Assembly: GCF_020883535.1 (NCBI RefSeq)
Contig: NZ_CP086654.1
Span: 2,170,001 to 2,234,000 of the forward strand
DNA length: 64,000 nucleotides
From: Staphylococcus ratti
GTDB lineage: Bacteria; Bacillota; Bacilli; Staphylococcales; Staphylococcaceae
Reading direction: 5' to 3'
Part shown: positions 1 through 15,876 of the stretch, in pieces
How positions within the stretch are numbered: position 1 is the first letter of the stretch
Layout of the letters: every line of letters starts with the position of its first letter
Notes under the pieces: generated by a model
Told to the model about the DNA's origin: nothing
Seen by the model: only the letters and a program-made list of their open reading frames with translations
Databases searched by the model: none
Program-made: the position numbers and the translations under genes

Positions 1-131
1 CCGAGTTCAAAACCCCGTTGTGACTCCACCACAACAGGTGTTCCTTTACATAAATCACCATCACACGGCGCATAATATTCCAACGTATTCGCTTTTTTAA
101 AGTAAACACCTACAACAAAACACATGCACAT
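1..131 (-). CDS. ricT: RicT/YaaT (PSP1 family) N-terminus, cut by window edge
   Basis: Only the first 43 codons lie in the window. The translation starts MCMCFVVGVYFKKANTLEYY, which matches the start of the PSP1-domain protein RicT (YaaT): a short beta strand, then a K-x-x-x-L-E-Y-Y segment. The family is known in Bacillus as part of the RicAFT complex that supports RNase Y processing. The start ATG shares its A with the TGA stop of holB (TGATG), so translation is probably coupled. In related genomes ricT follows holB directly, which supports the call. The rest of the gene is outside the window. Confidence 0.8.
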   Translation of the reverse strand, partial: MCMCFVVGVYFKKANTLEYYAPCDGDLCKGTPVVVESQRGFEL

Positions 132-1060
132 CACCCCTTCACTTTTATTGCAATTTGCTCAAAAACCAACGTTGGATTCACATTTTGATTGAGCTTTTTA
201 TGTGCTTCTGTAATTTGTTCAATAATATAGGTTAAATGATGATAACTTAATTGCTGTGCACCCGTTTCATAGTATGACTGAAGCTCCGAAAAAGTCATCC
301 GTGACGTCATTCCCAATTTTGCATACATCATATCTTGAAAATAAGCGTTAATCCCTGCAAGCGTTAACAATTGTAAACGCCGATTTTTAGCTTGTTTCAA
401 TAATTCAACGATGCCAATTAACGCCATTTCGCGTTGCCTCAATAATCGATCACACCATTGTAAAATCACTTTACGTAAAGCGGATAAATCTGCTTCTTCA
501 TTCAATTGTAACGCTTCTTCAAATTGCGTGGTATATGTGCTCAACAGCTCAGCTACAGGTTTAGTGATCGTTTCATGCTCAGCTAAACGTGCTACAAAGG
601 TTTGGCGACGCATCGGTTTGAAGTAAACGTGTTGACATCTTGAATGAATCGTATCTAAAATTTGTTCTGGTTTAGAAGAAATTAAAATCGCAATCGTTTT
701 CGACGGTGGTTCTTCTAAAAACTTTAAAATACTATTTTCCCCTTGAACTGTTAAACGTTCAAAATCTTGAATAACATACACTTTATAATCACTTTCAATA
801 GGCAATTGATTCATATGATGTACAAGTTGTTCGATACGCTCTTTTTTAATAGTAGTTTCATCTGTTTTGACATAATGAAAGTCAGGATGATTGTGTGCGT
901 TAACTTTAGCCTCACATTGCGTATCTCCATGACATAGTATACGTGTCGAAAAGGTCATCGCGGCTGAAGTCATCGCTTCCATATCATCCCCTTCAAATAA
1001 ATAGGCATGCGAAAGCTTTTGATTTTCATAAGCTTTAAGTAATTGGTCTATTTCTTTCAT
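131..1060 (-). CDS. holB: DNA polymerase III subunit delta'
   Basis: This is the 309-residue delta' subunit of the clamp loader, which works with DnaX (10.5-12.2 kb here) and delta to load the sliding clamp. The start MKEIDQLLKAYENQKLSHAY follows the delta' pattern, and the P-loop position (FEGDDMEAM) lacks a Walker A lysine, as expected for delta', which does not hydrolyse ATP. An internal FLEEPPSKT segment corresponds to the clamp-loader sensor region. A longer in-frame reading exists up to 1144, but the ATG at 1060 has an AGGAG site six to nine bases upstream and fits the family. The gene lies between pstA and ricT and overlaps ricT by one base. Confidence 0.93.
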   Translation of the reverse strand: MKEIDQLLKAYENQKLSHAYLFEGDDMEAMTSAAMTFSTRILCHGDTQCEAKVNAHNHPDFHYVKTDETTIKKERIEQLVHHMNQLPIESDYKVYVIQDFERLTVQGENSILKFLEEPPSKTIAILISSKPEQILDTIHSRCQHVYFKPMRRQTFVARLAEHETITKPVAELLSTYTTQFEEALQLNEEADLSALRKVILQWCDRLLRQREMALIGIVELLKQAKNRRLQLLTLAGINAYFQDMMYAKLGMTSRMTFSELQSYYETGAQQLSYHHLTYIIEQITEAHKKLNQNVNPTLVFEQIAIKVKG

Positions 1061-1189
1061 ATCACCGCTCCTTTGTCTCTTACGTCTTGTTGCTGAACAT
1101 ACATAATTATAAATCCAAAGAAAAAAGGTTGCACAGTCGTACACACTGCCTTAAAGACCCGCATACGCTGCCACAACCTTCGTTATCAT

Positions 1190-1549
<360 letters not shown>

Positions 1550-1653
1550 TCATATGTAACTAAGTCACTTCACTGAAGAATCAACAAAATTAAATCGTTA
1601 TTTTATTTCAACTTCTGAATGCTTTCATTAAGTGCTGCCGTCTAAAAGAATGT

Positions 1654-3613
<1,960 letters not shown>

Positions 3614-3794
3614 CCATCTTCCACCTCTTCCGTCGTATTAGTTTAATCCTATCATGCATTTGTTCAATTGCCTATTCATGCTATGTGTTATGATCAACGG
3701 TAATTATTCAGAATGAGAGAAGTAAAAAGAAATAGACATACCAAACTTGTTTAAAATTCATGTGGCTCATTAACCACTTTTTCAAAATAGACCA

Positions 3795-3827
3795 ACAAAA
3801 AACCCCAAGTACTTTAAGTACTTGGGG
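3795..3827 (-). terminator. Intrinsic terminator of the rRNA operon
   Basis: A perfect 11-bp stem (CCCCAAGTACT against AGTACTTGGGG) with a three-base loop lies just past the 5S gene. On the minus strand it is followed by a run of U. It ends the 16S-23S-5S transcript before the decarboxylase gene. Confidence 0.9.
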
Positions 3828-3834
3828 CAAGTTT

Positions 3835-3949
3835 GCTTGGCAACGTCCTACTCTCGCGGAACGTAAGTCCGACTACCATCGGCGCTAAAGAGCTTAACTT
3901 CTGTGTTCGGCATGGGAACAGGTGTGACCTCTTTGCTATTGTCACCAAA
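3835..3949 (-). rRNA. rrf: 5S ribosomal RNA
   Basis: The reverse complement contains the conserved 5S core (GAACACAGAAGTTAAGCTC) and pairing ends around TTTGGTGAC and GTTGCCAAG. The length is about 115 bases. It follows the 23S gene with a spacer of roughly 110 bases and is followed at once by the operon terminator, with no downstream tRNA cluster. The ends are estimated to within a few bases. Confidence 0.95.
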
Positions 3950-4062
3950 CAATGTTTTACTTTATGTCAAACGTTTTCACTTCGTAAAGTGACTTTGAAT
4001 GTTATACATTCAAAACTAGATAGTAAGTAGATTTTCACAAGCATTACCTTATGAACTAATTT

Positions 4063-8919
<4,857 letters not shown>

Positions 8920-9066
8920 GAAGTAAGCTTGATATAGCTCGTTGATTGGTTAAGCCAATCACTCTGAAAGTACTTAACGTACTCAAATTATTGGAATTAA
9001 CGTTGACATATTGTCATTCAGTTTTCAATGTTCATGCGTCGTTTTCTTTTAACTCGACAAGAATTA

Positions 9067-9095
9067 ATTATACAGACTTTCGAACCTCAAGTCAA
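9067..9095 (-). promoter_or_regulatory. rRNA promoter P2
   Basis: On the minus strand TTGACT, then a 17-base spacer, then TATAAT. This is close to the SigA consensus and sits about 150 bases before the 16S start, the usual place of the stronger proximal rrn promoter. Confidence 0.85.
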
Positions 9096-9159
9096 CAACT
9101 TTTTAAAATTTATTTTTCGAAGTGTTTCACAGCTGTTTTGTGCCGCTCAACAAGATATA

Positions 9160-9188
9160 ACTATACAGGCATTCTAGCATAAAGGCAA
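9160..9188 (-). promoter_or_regulatory. rRNA promoter P1
   Basis: On the minus strand TTGCCT, a 17-base spacer, then TATAGT, about 90 bases upstream of P2. Tandem P1/P2 promoters are normal for rRNA operons in Bacilli. The rest of the 8920-9507 stretch holds the leader and an intergenic repeat, and no gene. Confidence 0.7.
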
Positions 9189-9296
9189 CGCTAAAAATTA
9201 CACTCTAAGCGCCTTTTAGACAACAAAACACCGGTTTTACATTATTAAATGATAAAAAATAGAGAAAAGTCGTTAAAGCATCATACTTTCATGCTT

Positions 9297-9466
9297 TAGG
9301 GGAGGACGACGAAATCATATAGATTTCTGTCCCACATCAAATGAGAATATATCTGTTAAAAAGCACAGTAGCTGACTGGACTGAAATTTCGCTTAACGCT
9401 CTTTTCAATCCTAGTCAGCCTTGTCGGGGTGGGACGACGAAATCATATAGATTTCTGTCCCACTCC
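9297..9466. repeat. Staphylococcal intergenic repeat, two stem-loops ~130 bp apart
   Basis: Two copies of a stem-loop of the form GGGACGACGAAATC / GATTTCTGTCCC flank a unit that contains GACTGGACTGAAATTTCGC and CAATCCTAGTCAGCC. The same unit recurs at 29.1-29.7 kb, 30.8-31.2 kb and (degenerate) 45.95 kb. Here it lies 42 bases after the recR stop and may serve as its terminator, because the stem is followed by CCC-rich then T-rich sequence on neither strand strongly. The first stem is imperfect, having lost one of the leading G bases. Confidence 0.8.
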
Positions 9467-9507
9467 CTTACCTCTTTTCTCCAATCTTTTTCAATCGTTC
9501 TCTATAT

Positions 9508-10104
9508 TTACATTTCTGTTCGCCCTGAAATTGCTTTAGATAAAGTCACTTCATCTGCATACTCTAAATCGCCACCAACTGACAACCCTTGGGCCAAACG
9601 CGTCACCCGAATTCCTAATGGCTTCACGAGTCTAGAAATATACATTGAAGTAGATTCACCTTCTAGATTTGGATTCATCGCTAATATGAGTTCTTCTACT
9701 TCTTCATCTTTTAATCGTTCAATAAGCCCTGGAATGTTAATATCTTCCGGTCCAATTCCATCCATTGGCGAAATAGTCCCATGTAAAACATGATATAAGC
9801 CCTGATATTCTTTCATCTTTTCCATCGCAATAACATCTTTATCATCTTCTACAACACATATAACCGAACGATCTCGTCGCTTATCTTCACAAATATAACA
9901 AGGGTCTTGTTCCGTAATATGTCCGCACATACTGCAATAAGTCAGTTCTCGTTTCACATCAACAAGTGCTTTAGCGAATTGTACAACGTCATCTTCTTTC
10001 ATATCTAATACATGAAAAGCCAGACGTTGCGCCGTTTTCGGGCCAATGCCTGGCAATTTCATGAAACTGTCAATCAGTTTAGAAATAGGTGCTGGATAAT
10101 GCAT
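9508..10104 (-). CDS. recR: Recombination mediator RecR
   Basis: A 198-residue DNA repair protein that works with RecO and RecF to load RecA at gaps. A helix-hairpin-helix lies at residues 17-25 (LPGIGPKTA). A four-cysteine zinc site is at C57, C60, C69 and C72. A Toprim domain follows from about residue 80, with an acidic VVEDDKDV segment and the M-D-G-I-G-P motif. The length is the family norm. The start is one base after the ybaB stop, which indicates an operon with dnaX and ybaB. Confidence 0.97.
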   Translation of the reverse strand: MHYPAPISKLIDSFMKLPGIGPKTAQRLAFHVLDMKEDDVVQFAKALVDVKRELTYCSMCGHITEQDPCYICEDKRRDRSVICVVEDDKDVIAMEKMKEYQGLYHVLHGTISPMDGIGPEDINIPGLIERLKDEEVEELILAMNPNLEGESTSMYISRLVKPLGIRVTRLAQGLSVGGDLEYADEVTLSKAISGRTEM

Positions 10105-10105
10105 C

Positions 10106-10426
10106 TTACATCATTCCTGGGATGTTAAGGCCTTTAGTATGTTTGCCTAAACGTTCAGAAGTAAGTTCGTCTGCTTTAGACATCGCTTCGTTTGTCGCAG
10201 CTAATACTAAATCTTGTAACATATCCACATCTTCTGGATCTACTACTTCTTCATTGATTTGAACGTCTATAACTTCTTTATGACCTGATACGATGACTTT
10301 CACCATACCGCCGCCAGCTGAACCTTCAACTTTTTCTTCTTTTAACTTTTCTTGCTCATCTGCCATTTTCTTTTGCATTTTTTGCATTTGTTTCATCATT
10401 TGTTGCATATTTCCGCCACCGCGCAT
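10106..10426 (-). CDS. Nucleoid-associated protein YbaB/EbfC
   Basis: A 106-residue small DNA-binding protein. The start [20 protein letters not shown] is the methionine-rich helix typical of the staphylococcal YbaB, and the ending [14 protein letters not shown] is also typical. An in-frame GTG one codon upstream (10429) is possible, but the ATG gives the family start, with AGGAGG nine bases before it. The gene sits between dnaX and recR, its conserved place. It forms dimers that bind DNA with little sequence preference. Confidence 0.93.
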   Translation of the reverse strand: MRGGGNMQQMMKQMQKMQKKMADEQEKLKEEKVEGSAGGGMVKVIVSGHKEVIDVQINEEVVDPEDVDMLQDLVLAATNEAMSKADELTSERLGKHTKGLNIPGMM

Positions 10427-10526
10427 CACTATCTTCCTCCTAATTTATGCTTAATATCATCTTTAATTATAGAGAGTTATTCCCTCTTAGATTCGTTTAC
10501 AATTATACATACCTTTAAGGTGATTG

Positions 10527-12215
10527 TCATGTTTCGTCTTCGATAACATGAACTGTTTCATCACCGAATAAATCTTTCGCCTTTTGTACGACATTGTCTT
10601 GCGATGTTTTAGGCGTTGTTGTTTGTGATGATTGACCTTGTTTACGTTGATCGATATAGTCACTGCGCACTTGCATCCATTTATCAGCAGGTACACCTAC
10701 AACTTCGACCGCTTTATTAATGATATCGCGTACCACATTTTCGATACTTTCTTTCTTATCATTATCCTTCTTTAAAATTTCGCAGTGAATTTCTTCTTCA
10801 AATTTAACTAGGACTTTATCTTCACTGGCAGCGACCGGTTCCGAATTTTGAAGTAAGCTCACAAGCGCCTTTTGACCTCGATCTTTCGCGTATTGAATGA
10901 CATCCGCCCAACGTTCTTTAATACGTGCAATGTCTTCTTTGTTGGCCTTATCAAGCACTTTAGCAATTTGCTCAACTGAATAAGTCGAACCATTGCCTCG
11001 TCTCTTCGCTGGTTTAGGCTTGCTAGGGGCACTCGACGTCGCAATACCTTGAGACTTCAACGTGCGCAATTCGGATTCTAACGCTTCCATACGTCGAACC
11101 ATTGCTTCGTTACTTTCTGACGGTGCATGATTCACGACCACTTCTCCAGTTTGAACAACTTCCTTAATCATTTCTGAAAGTTTTACAAGCAATACTTCAA
11201 AATGAACATTTTGATTTACACTAAATCGAATAGACACGAGCGTATCGTTTATAATTTCAATCATTTTATAAAGTACTTCTAAATCATATTGGAAAAGCGC
11301 GTCGTAGGAAGGTGTTTCCGCTGTTGTTTTGAACATAATCGTATCACGAACAAAATAAATCATATCATTAATGAGCCGATTGACTTCCTTGCCCTCGCTA
11401 ATAAAACCGTGATAACGCTCAAAAGCGGCATGTACATCGCCTTCGACCACATTTTTAAATAATGCATTTAAATCTGATTCGTCCAAACTCCCTGTAACAT
11501 CTAATGCATCTTTTAATGTCAAACGTTCATCACCAAACGCAATAGCTTGATCCATAATACTTAATGCATCACGCATACCGCCTTCTGACACTTTCGCGAT
11601 AAAGACAAGCGCTTCATGGTCATACACGATACTTTGCGTATCTGCGACATACTGCAAGCGGTCAACAATGTTATCTGAATGAATCGCCTTAAAATCAAAA
11701 CGTTGCGCTCGCGAAATAATCGTTGGTGGGATTTTGTGCGGTTCCGTTGTAGCCAAAATAAAAATGGCATGCGCAGGCGGTTCTTCTAACGTTTTTAACA
11801 ATGCATTAAATGCACCTGTCGTTAGCATATGTACCTCATCTATAATATAAACTTTATATTTAGATTGGCTAGGGGCGTACTTTACTTTGTCCCGAATATT
11901 ACGAATTTCATCGACACCATTATTACTCGCGGCGTCAATTTCAATCACATCGGAGTTTGTCCCTTGCGTAATGCTCACACAACTTGCACACGTATTACAA
12001 GGTTCCCCATCTGTGCGTGTTTCACAGTTCATCGCTTTGGCGAATATTTTTGCAATACTTGTTTTCCCAGTGCCTCTTGGTCCGCTGAAAATATAAGCAT
12101 GTGATTGCTTTTCTTTGGCAATCGCATTTTTTAATGTTTTTGTGACATGCGTTTGACCGACAACATCTTCAAAACTTTGCGGTCTAAACATCCGGTACAA
12201 TGCTTGGTAATTCAC
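10527..12215 (-). CDS. dnaX: DNA polymerase III subunits gamma and tau
   Basis: A 562-residue clamp-loader ATPase. The P-loop GPRGTGKT is at residues 45-52, a zinc site is formed by C64, C73, C76 and C79, and a DEVHML Walker B and LLKTLEEPP sensor 1 region follow. The region after about residue 370 is the tau-specific part that contacts the polymerase. The start is a GTG at 12215 with GGAGGTG about six bases upstream. I see no obvious frameshift signal for a shorter gamma form. It heads the dnaX-ybaB-recR operon. Confidence 0.97.
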   Translation of the reverse strand: MNYQALYRMFRPQSFEDVVGQTHVTKTLKNAIAKEKQSHAYIFSGPRGTGKTSIAKIFAKAMNCETRTDGEPCNTCASCVSITQGTNSDVIEIDAASNNGVDEIRNIRDKVKYAPSQSKYKVYIIDEVHMLTTGAFNALLKTLEEPPAHAIFILATTEPHKIPPTIISRAQRFDFKAIHSDNIVDRLQYVADTQSIVYDHEALVFIAKVSEGGMRDALSIMDQAIAFGDERLTLKDALDVTGSLDESDLNALFKNVVEGDVHAAFERYHGFISEGKEVNRLINDMIYFVRDTIMFKTTAETPSYDALFQYDLEVLYKMIEIINDTLVSIRFSVNQNVHFEVLLVKLSEMIKEVVQTGEVVVNHAPSESNEAMVRRMEALESELRTLKSQGIATSSAPSKPKPAKRRGNGSTYSVEQIAKVLDKANKEDIARIKERWADVIQYAKDRGQKALVSLLQNSEPVAASEDKVLVKFEEEIHCEILKKDNDKKESIENVVRDIINKAVEVVGVPADKWMQVRSDYIDQRKQGQSSQTTTPKTSQDNVVQKAKDLFGDETVHVIEDET

Positions 12216-12279
12216 TTTGGCACCTCCGTTTTTACAATAGTCTCATTATAGCATGCTCACTTCAAAATGTATGTGAAGG

Positions 12280-12813
12280 TTATTCAAAAAAGGGGCTTGG
12301 ATAGATGACTTGACCATGCGGCGTGTCTTCTAACGTATCCCACAAAAATTTGACACGCACGAAATTATCTGGCACTTCAAAAGGCGTTGAAATCCCATGT
12401 TCCGCTGCCACTTCATAACCTAGCGCTGCGTAATAATCCGGATGTCCTAACACGACAATGGTCGTATATTCGAGTTCTTGGGCACGTTCTTCTAAAGCTT
12501 GAATCAGCGCTTTTCCTAACCCTTTGCGTTGGTAAGCTTTTTTTACAGAAACAGGCGCTAATGCTAAAGCCTCATAACGTTCATTCTCCGCTTCAATTTG
12601 AATCGGCGAACATAAAGCATGCCCAATCACTTCACCCGCTTCATTTTTGGCAATTACTTCGAGTTCAAAATGATATTCTGGCTCAAGACGTAGTTTTCGA
12701 ACGAGTTCTTGTTCATTTCCATCCGATTCCGGAACATCCTTAAAAGCTTCTTGAACCATCTCAAGTGAAGGTGCATAGTCATTTTCTGTTAATGTACTAA
12801 TGTAAACTGACAT
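12280..12813 (-). CDS. GNAT-family N-acetyltransferase (YhbS-like)
   Basis: A 177-residue protein with the GNAT acetyl-CoA binding motif Q-R-K-G-L-G-K-A at about residues 95-102, preceded by the beta-strand segment LALAPVSVKKAYQ and followed by VVLGHPDYYAALGYEVA, the pattern of the YhbS subgroup. It lies between the SRP RNA and dnaX. The start ATG has GGGAGGG five bases upstream. The substrate is unknown; it may acetylate small amines or a protein N-terminus. Confidence 0.85.
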   Translation of the reverse strand: MSVYISTLTENDYAPSLEMVQEAFKDVPESDGNEQELVRKLRLEPEYHFELEVIAKNEAGEVIGHALCSPIQIEAENERYEALALAPVSVKKAYQRKGLGKALIQALEERAQELEYTTIVVLGHPDYYAALGYEVAAEHGISTPFEVPDNFVRVKFLWDTLEDTPHGQVIYPSPFFE

Positions 12814-13042
12814 CTAATCCCTCCCTTATCTCATGATGTGTATAGTAAACACATTATAACAAAAATCGTTAAAGTACTTCTTATATATACTTAAAAATTA
12901 CCTGATCGCCAGTCCATCGTATATTTTCAACCTCCACATATATTAACAACGCACCCCAAATCATCGATATACAGAAACTGCTTTACTTAGTTTAAAAAAT
13001 TTATCTCACAAAGGTAATTCCTATATTTTAAAACATTATATA

Positions 13043-13077
13043 GAAAAAAGAGGCGAGAACAGTTCTATGTCCTCGCC
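13043..13077 (-). terminator. Intrinsic terminator downstream of SRP RNA
   Basis: The minus strand reads GGCGAGGACA, loop TAGAAC, TGTTCTCGCC, then TCTTTTTTCT: a ten-pair stem with one wobble and a U run. It lies about 40 bases beyond the SRP RNA end and could act as a second terminator for it. The rest of 12814-13042 is AT-rich and shows no gene; only a TTATAAT-like promoter for the acetyltransferase near 12855 is suggested. Confidence 0.75.
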
Positions 13078-13114
13078 CCTTTATCTATATGATTTAAGAT
13101 TTTTAGCATAAAAA

Positions 13115-13389
13115 AACCGTGCACCTTTGCGTTGTATATGCATCACAAACGTTACCAAAGTCGACAGCTAAATCTCGGCTACCCTACGGCACATATGAGA
13201 ATCCACTTAATGCTGCTTCCGTCAGGACCTGACATGGTTCATGGGTTCATATTGCATAGGACCGAAATCTTCAAACACCTCGTGCTTTGGGCAGACTTCA
13301 CAAATACATATCCGCGACAAAGGAATTCAGCCTCGCATAAAGCGGTTTTCGAGAAAAGGGAACCGCTACCTCCCCGCTTAGCACGGTAA
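13115..13389 (-). ncRNA. ffs: Signal recognition particle RNA, large (Bacillus) type
   Basis: The reverse complement starts CCGTGCTAAGCGGGGAGGTAG, holds the conserved domain IV core (ATGTCAGGTCCTGACGGAAGCAGCA at about 13213-13237) and ends GGTGCACGG followed by seven T. The 5' and 3' ends pair (CCGTGC with GCACGG). The length of about 275 bases is the long form with an Alu domain found in Bacilli. It partners Ffh in membrane protein targeting. Its position upstream of dnaX is conserved in staphylococci. Confidence 0.96.
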
Positions 13390-13394
13390 AATCA

Positions 13395-13424
13395 ATATTA
13401 CTACATCCTATTATGCAAATGCAA
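13395..13424 (-). promoter_or_regulatory. Promoter of SRP RNA
   Basis: On the minus strand TTGCAT, 18 bases, TAATAT; the predicted start, about seven bases on, coincides with the 5' end of the SRP RNA near 13388. The match of position and element supports the call. Confidence 0.65.
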
Positions 13425-13476
13425 GCCCAAACATACACGAACTTTGACAAATAGCCGAACATTGTCTCGATAATCC

Positions 13477-14202
13477 CTAAATTTTATGACGTCTTGAAAA
13501 ATCAATAAATTTAAATTCTGTTGCGATATGTTTAGAGATACTATATTGAAATTTCGTTGTATCTTTTAAATGTACAATTCCCCTTACCGTTGCTGTATAC
13601 TCCGGGGTAATTTGGCCGAGAACTTGCCGTTCTGTCTCACCAAACGGCTCAAAGGTGATAGATTTACTTGAAAAACTGATTTCGAACCCTTTTACATTTT
13701 CAACATAGTCATAAAACGAGCCTTGAACAACAGTTTTCGTTAAATCAGGAAACAATGCAGCCAGTACGTAATCTTCATCGATAATTTTCGTTACCCCTTC
13801 GACTTGACGATAACGTACAAAGTGCCAAAGCGGGGTTTCATCAGCAATTTGCAGCGCTTGTTTAACATGTGGTACATCTGCCGCTCGAATACGTTCAAAT
13901 GAATGTACCACCGTTTGATGCGGTAAGTTCAAGGAGGCTTTCACTTCTTTAAAACTCATTAAATCATTAAATGGAAATTCCGTCATGCCTTGATAAATAA
14001 CGACCGAACCCTTGCCTCGAATCTTTTGAATCATTCCATCCGAAACAAGCATATTCAAACTTTTACGAACTGTTTCACGTGACACGTTGTAATTTTCTAC
14101 TAACTGATATTCAGATGGGAGCTGATCACCATAATGGTACGTACCTTCTAAAATCGCACGTCGCATGTTCTCATATATCCATTTGAATTTATTTTGTTTC
14201 AT
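13477..14202 (-). CDS. treR: Trehalose operon repressor, GntR family
   Basis: A 241-residue regulator. Residues 1-70 form a winged helix of the GntR type (QLPSEYQLVENYNVSRETVRKSLNML), and the rest is a UTRA effector domain, which in TreR binds trehalose 6-phosphate. It is the last gene of treP-treC-treR; its start lies 15 bases after the treC stop. The palindrome in front of treP (17339-17372) is its probable target. The start ATG has a GAGG site six bases before it. Confidence 0.92.
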   Translation of the reverse strand: MKQNKFKWIYENMRRAILEGTYHYGDQLPSEYQLVENYNVSRETVRKSLNMLVSDGMIQKIRGKGSVVIYQGMTEFPFNDLMSFKEVKASLNLPHQTVVHSFERIRAADVPHVKQALQIADETPLWHFVRYRQVEGVTKIIDEDYVLAALFPDLTKTVVQGSFYDYVENVKGFEISFSSKSITFEPFGETERQVLGQITPEYTATVRGIVHLKDTTKFQYSISKHIATEFKFIDFSRRHKI

Positions 14203-14217
14203 TTCAGTCCTCGCCTC

Positions 14218-15858
14218 TTATTCTTTTTCTTTAGCCACAACGATAGCACCATACGCTCCGATTTCATATTCGTTTATTGTCCCATTTTGAATCACTCGGC
14301 GTCCTTTAATATCTAACGTATTTGGTAATTCAACTACTTCGCTCGTCATATTAGCAACAATTAACCAAACTTCATCCTTATAATGACGCTCATAAACAAA
14401 AAGTGCAGGGTGATCCATATAACGTGGTACGATGTCACCATAAGTAATAATATCATGTTCATGACGCAATTGAATCAATGTGCGATACGTATAAAAAATT
14501 GAGCTTTCATCCGCTAGCGCCGCTTCCGCATTAATCGTATGATAATTAGAAGCGACGTCAATCCAAGGCTTTCCAGTAGTAAACCCAGCATGATTAGAAC
14601 TATCCCATTGCATAGGTGTACGTGAATTATCTCGAGATTTCTGACTTAAAATGGTTAAAATTTCCGACTCCTCGTAGCCTTTGCGTTTCATCATTTCGTA
14701 TGCATTTAACGATTCCACATCTCGATATTGATGAATCGATGTAAAATGAGGATCTGTCATGCCTATTTCTTCACCTTGATAAATATAAGGCGTTCCTTGA
14801 AGCATATGCAAAGCAATCGCTAGTGTCTTAGCACTCGTTTGACGCATCTCCTCATTTTCATCGTTACCAAATCGCGAAACGACCCGAGGCTGATCATGGT
14901 TACACCAAAATATTGCATTCCACCCGCCTCCTTCGTAAATGCCACGCTGCCAATACATTAAAATGGCTTTTAATTGTTGCAAGTCGAATTTTTGATTCGT
15001 CCATTTTTCACCATCTTTGTAGTCCACCTTTAAATGATGAAAATTGAAGACACTACTCAATTCTTGACGTGCTTCACGTGTATACTTTATGCAATGTTCC
15101 AAAGACGTTGAAGACATTTCACCTACCGTCATCATTCCTTTATCGCCAAAAGTTTCACGATTCAACTCATGTAAAAATTCATGTACGCGCGGACCATCTG
15201 TGTAAAATTCTTTTCCAATCGCTGTTGAATTTTTAAATGCTCCTTTAGAAATTAAATTAATGACATCGAATCGAAAACCGTCCACACCCAAATCAATCCA
15301 ATGATTCACAATTTTAAATACTTCTTGACGTACTTCAGGATTATCCCAATTCAAATCCGCTTGTGTCACATCAAACAAATGCAAATAATATTCATCCGAT
15401 TTAGAATCATATTGCCACGCGTTTCCTCCAAATTTCGATTCCCAATTTGTCGGAGGTCCATCATTTGATTTTTTAAAAAAGTAAAACTGATGATAAGGGC
15501 TCTCTTTAGACTTTAAAGCTTCTTGAAACCATTGATGCTCCGTCGACGTATGATTGACAACAATATCTAACATAATTTTCAATTGCCGAGCATGCGCCTC
15601 TTTAATCAATGTTTTCAAATCTTTTTCGTTACCAAATCGCGCATTAACTTTGAAATAATCGCGTATATCGTAACCATTATCATTCATTGGCGAATCATAA
15701 ATTGGCGTTAACCATAAATAATCCACGCCTAAATAAGCAAGGTAATCTAATTTTTCGATAATCCCTTGCAAATCACCTTCACCGTTTCCAGTTGTATCAT
15801 TAAAGGATTTAACATAAATTTGATATACGACTGATTTTTTCCAATCTTTTTGTACCAA
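14218..15858 (-). CDS. treC: Alpha,alpha-phosphotrehalase
   Basis: A 546-residue GH13 enzyme that splits trehalose 6-phosphate into glucose and glucose 6-phosphate in the cytosol. The (beta/alpha)8 barrel shows the GH13 motifs: DIVVNHTS, the nucleophile D198 in DGFRFDVIN, the acid E247 in VGEMSS, and D322 in NHDQPR. The only start with a well-placed ribosome site (AGGTGGG, six bases) is TTG at 15858; the nearby ATG is out of frame. Also called treA in Bacillus. It follows treP by 18 bases. Confidence 0.94.
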   Translation of the reverse strand: MVQKDWKKSVVYQIYVKSFNDTTGNGEGDLQGIIEKLDYLAYLGVDYLWLTPIYDSPMNDNGYDIRDYFKVNARFGNEKDLKTLIKEAHARQLKIMLDIVVNHTSTEHQWFQEALKSKESPYHQFYFFKKSNDGPPTNWESKFGGNAWQYDSKSDEYYLHLFDVTQADLNWDNPEVRQEVFKIVNHWIDLGVDGFRFDVINLISKGAFKNSTAIGKEFYTDGPRVHEFLHELNRETFGDKGMMTVGEMSSTSLEHCIKYTREARQELSSVFNFHHLKVDYKDGEKWTNQKFDLQQLKAILMYWQRGIYEGGGWNAIFWCNHDQPRVVSRFGNDENEEMRQTSAKTLAIALHMLQGTPYIYQGEEIGMTDPHFTSIHQYRDVESLNAYEMMKRKGYEESEILTILSQKSRDNSRTPMQWDSSNHAGFTTGKPWIDVASNYHTINAEAALADESSIFYTYRTLIQLRHEHDIITYGDIVPRYMDHPALFVYERHYKDEVWLIVANMTSEVVELPNTLDIKGRRVIQNGTINEYEIGAYGAIVVAKEKE

Positions 15859-15876
15859 TTCATACCCACCTTAAAT

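Noticed and set aside
9341..9793. A 150-codon plus-strand frame with an FNPSQPCRGGTTKS stretch
   Set aside because: It runs over the intergenic repeat and antisense to recR; the same peptide appears at 31104-31289 only because the repeat recurs there.
13132..13389. An 85-codon plus-strand frame
   Set aside because: It is the reverse strand of the SRP RNA gene.
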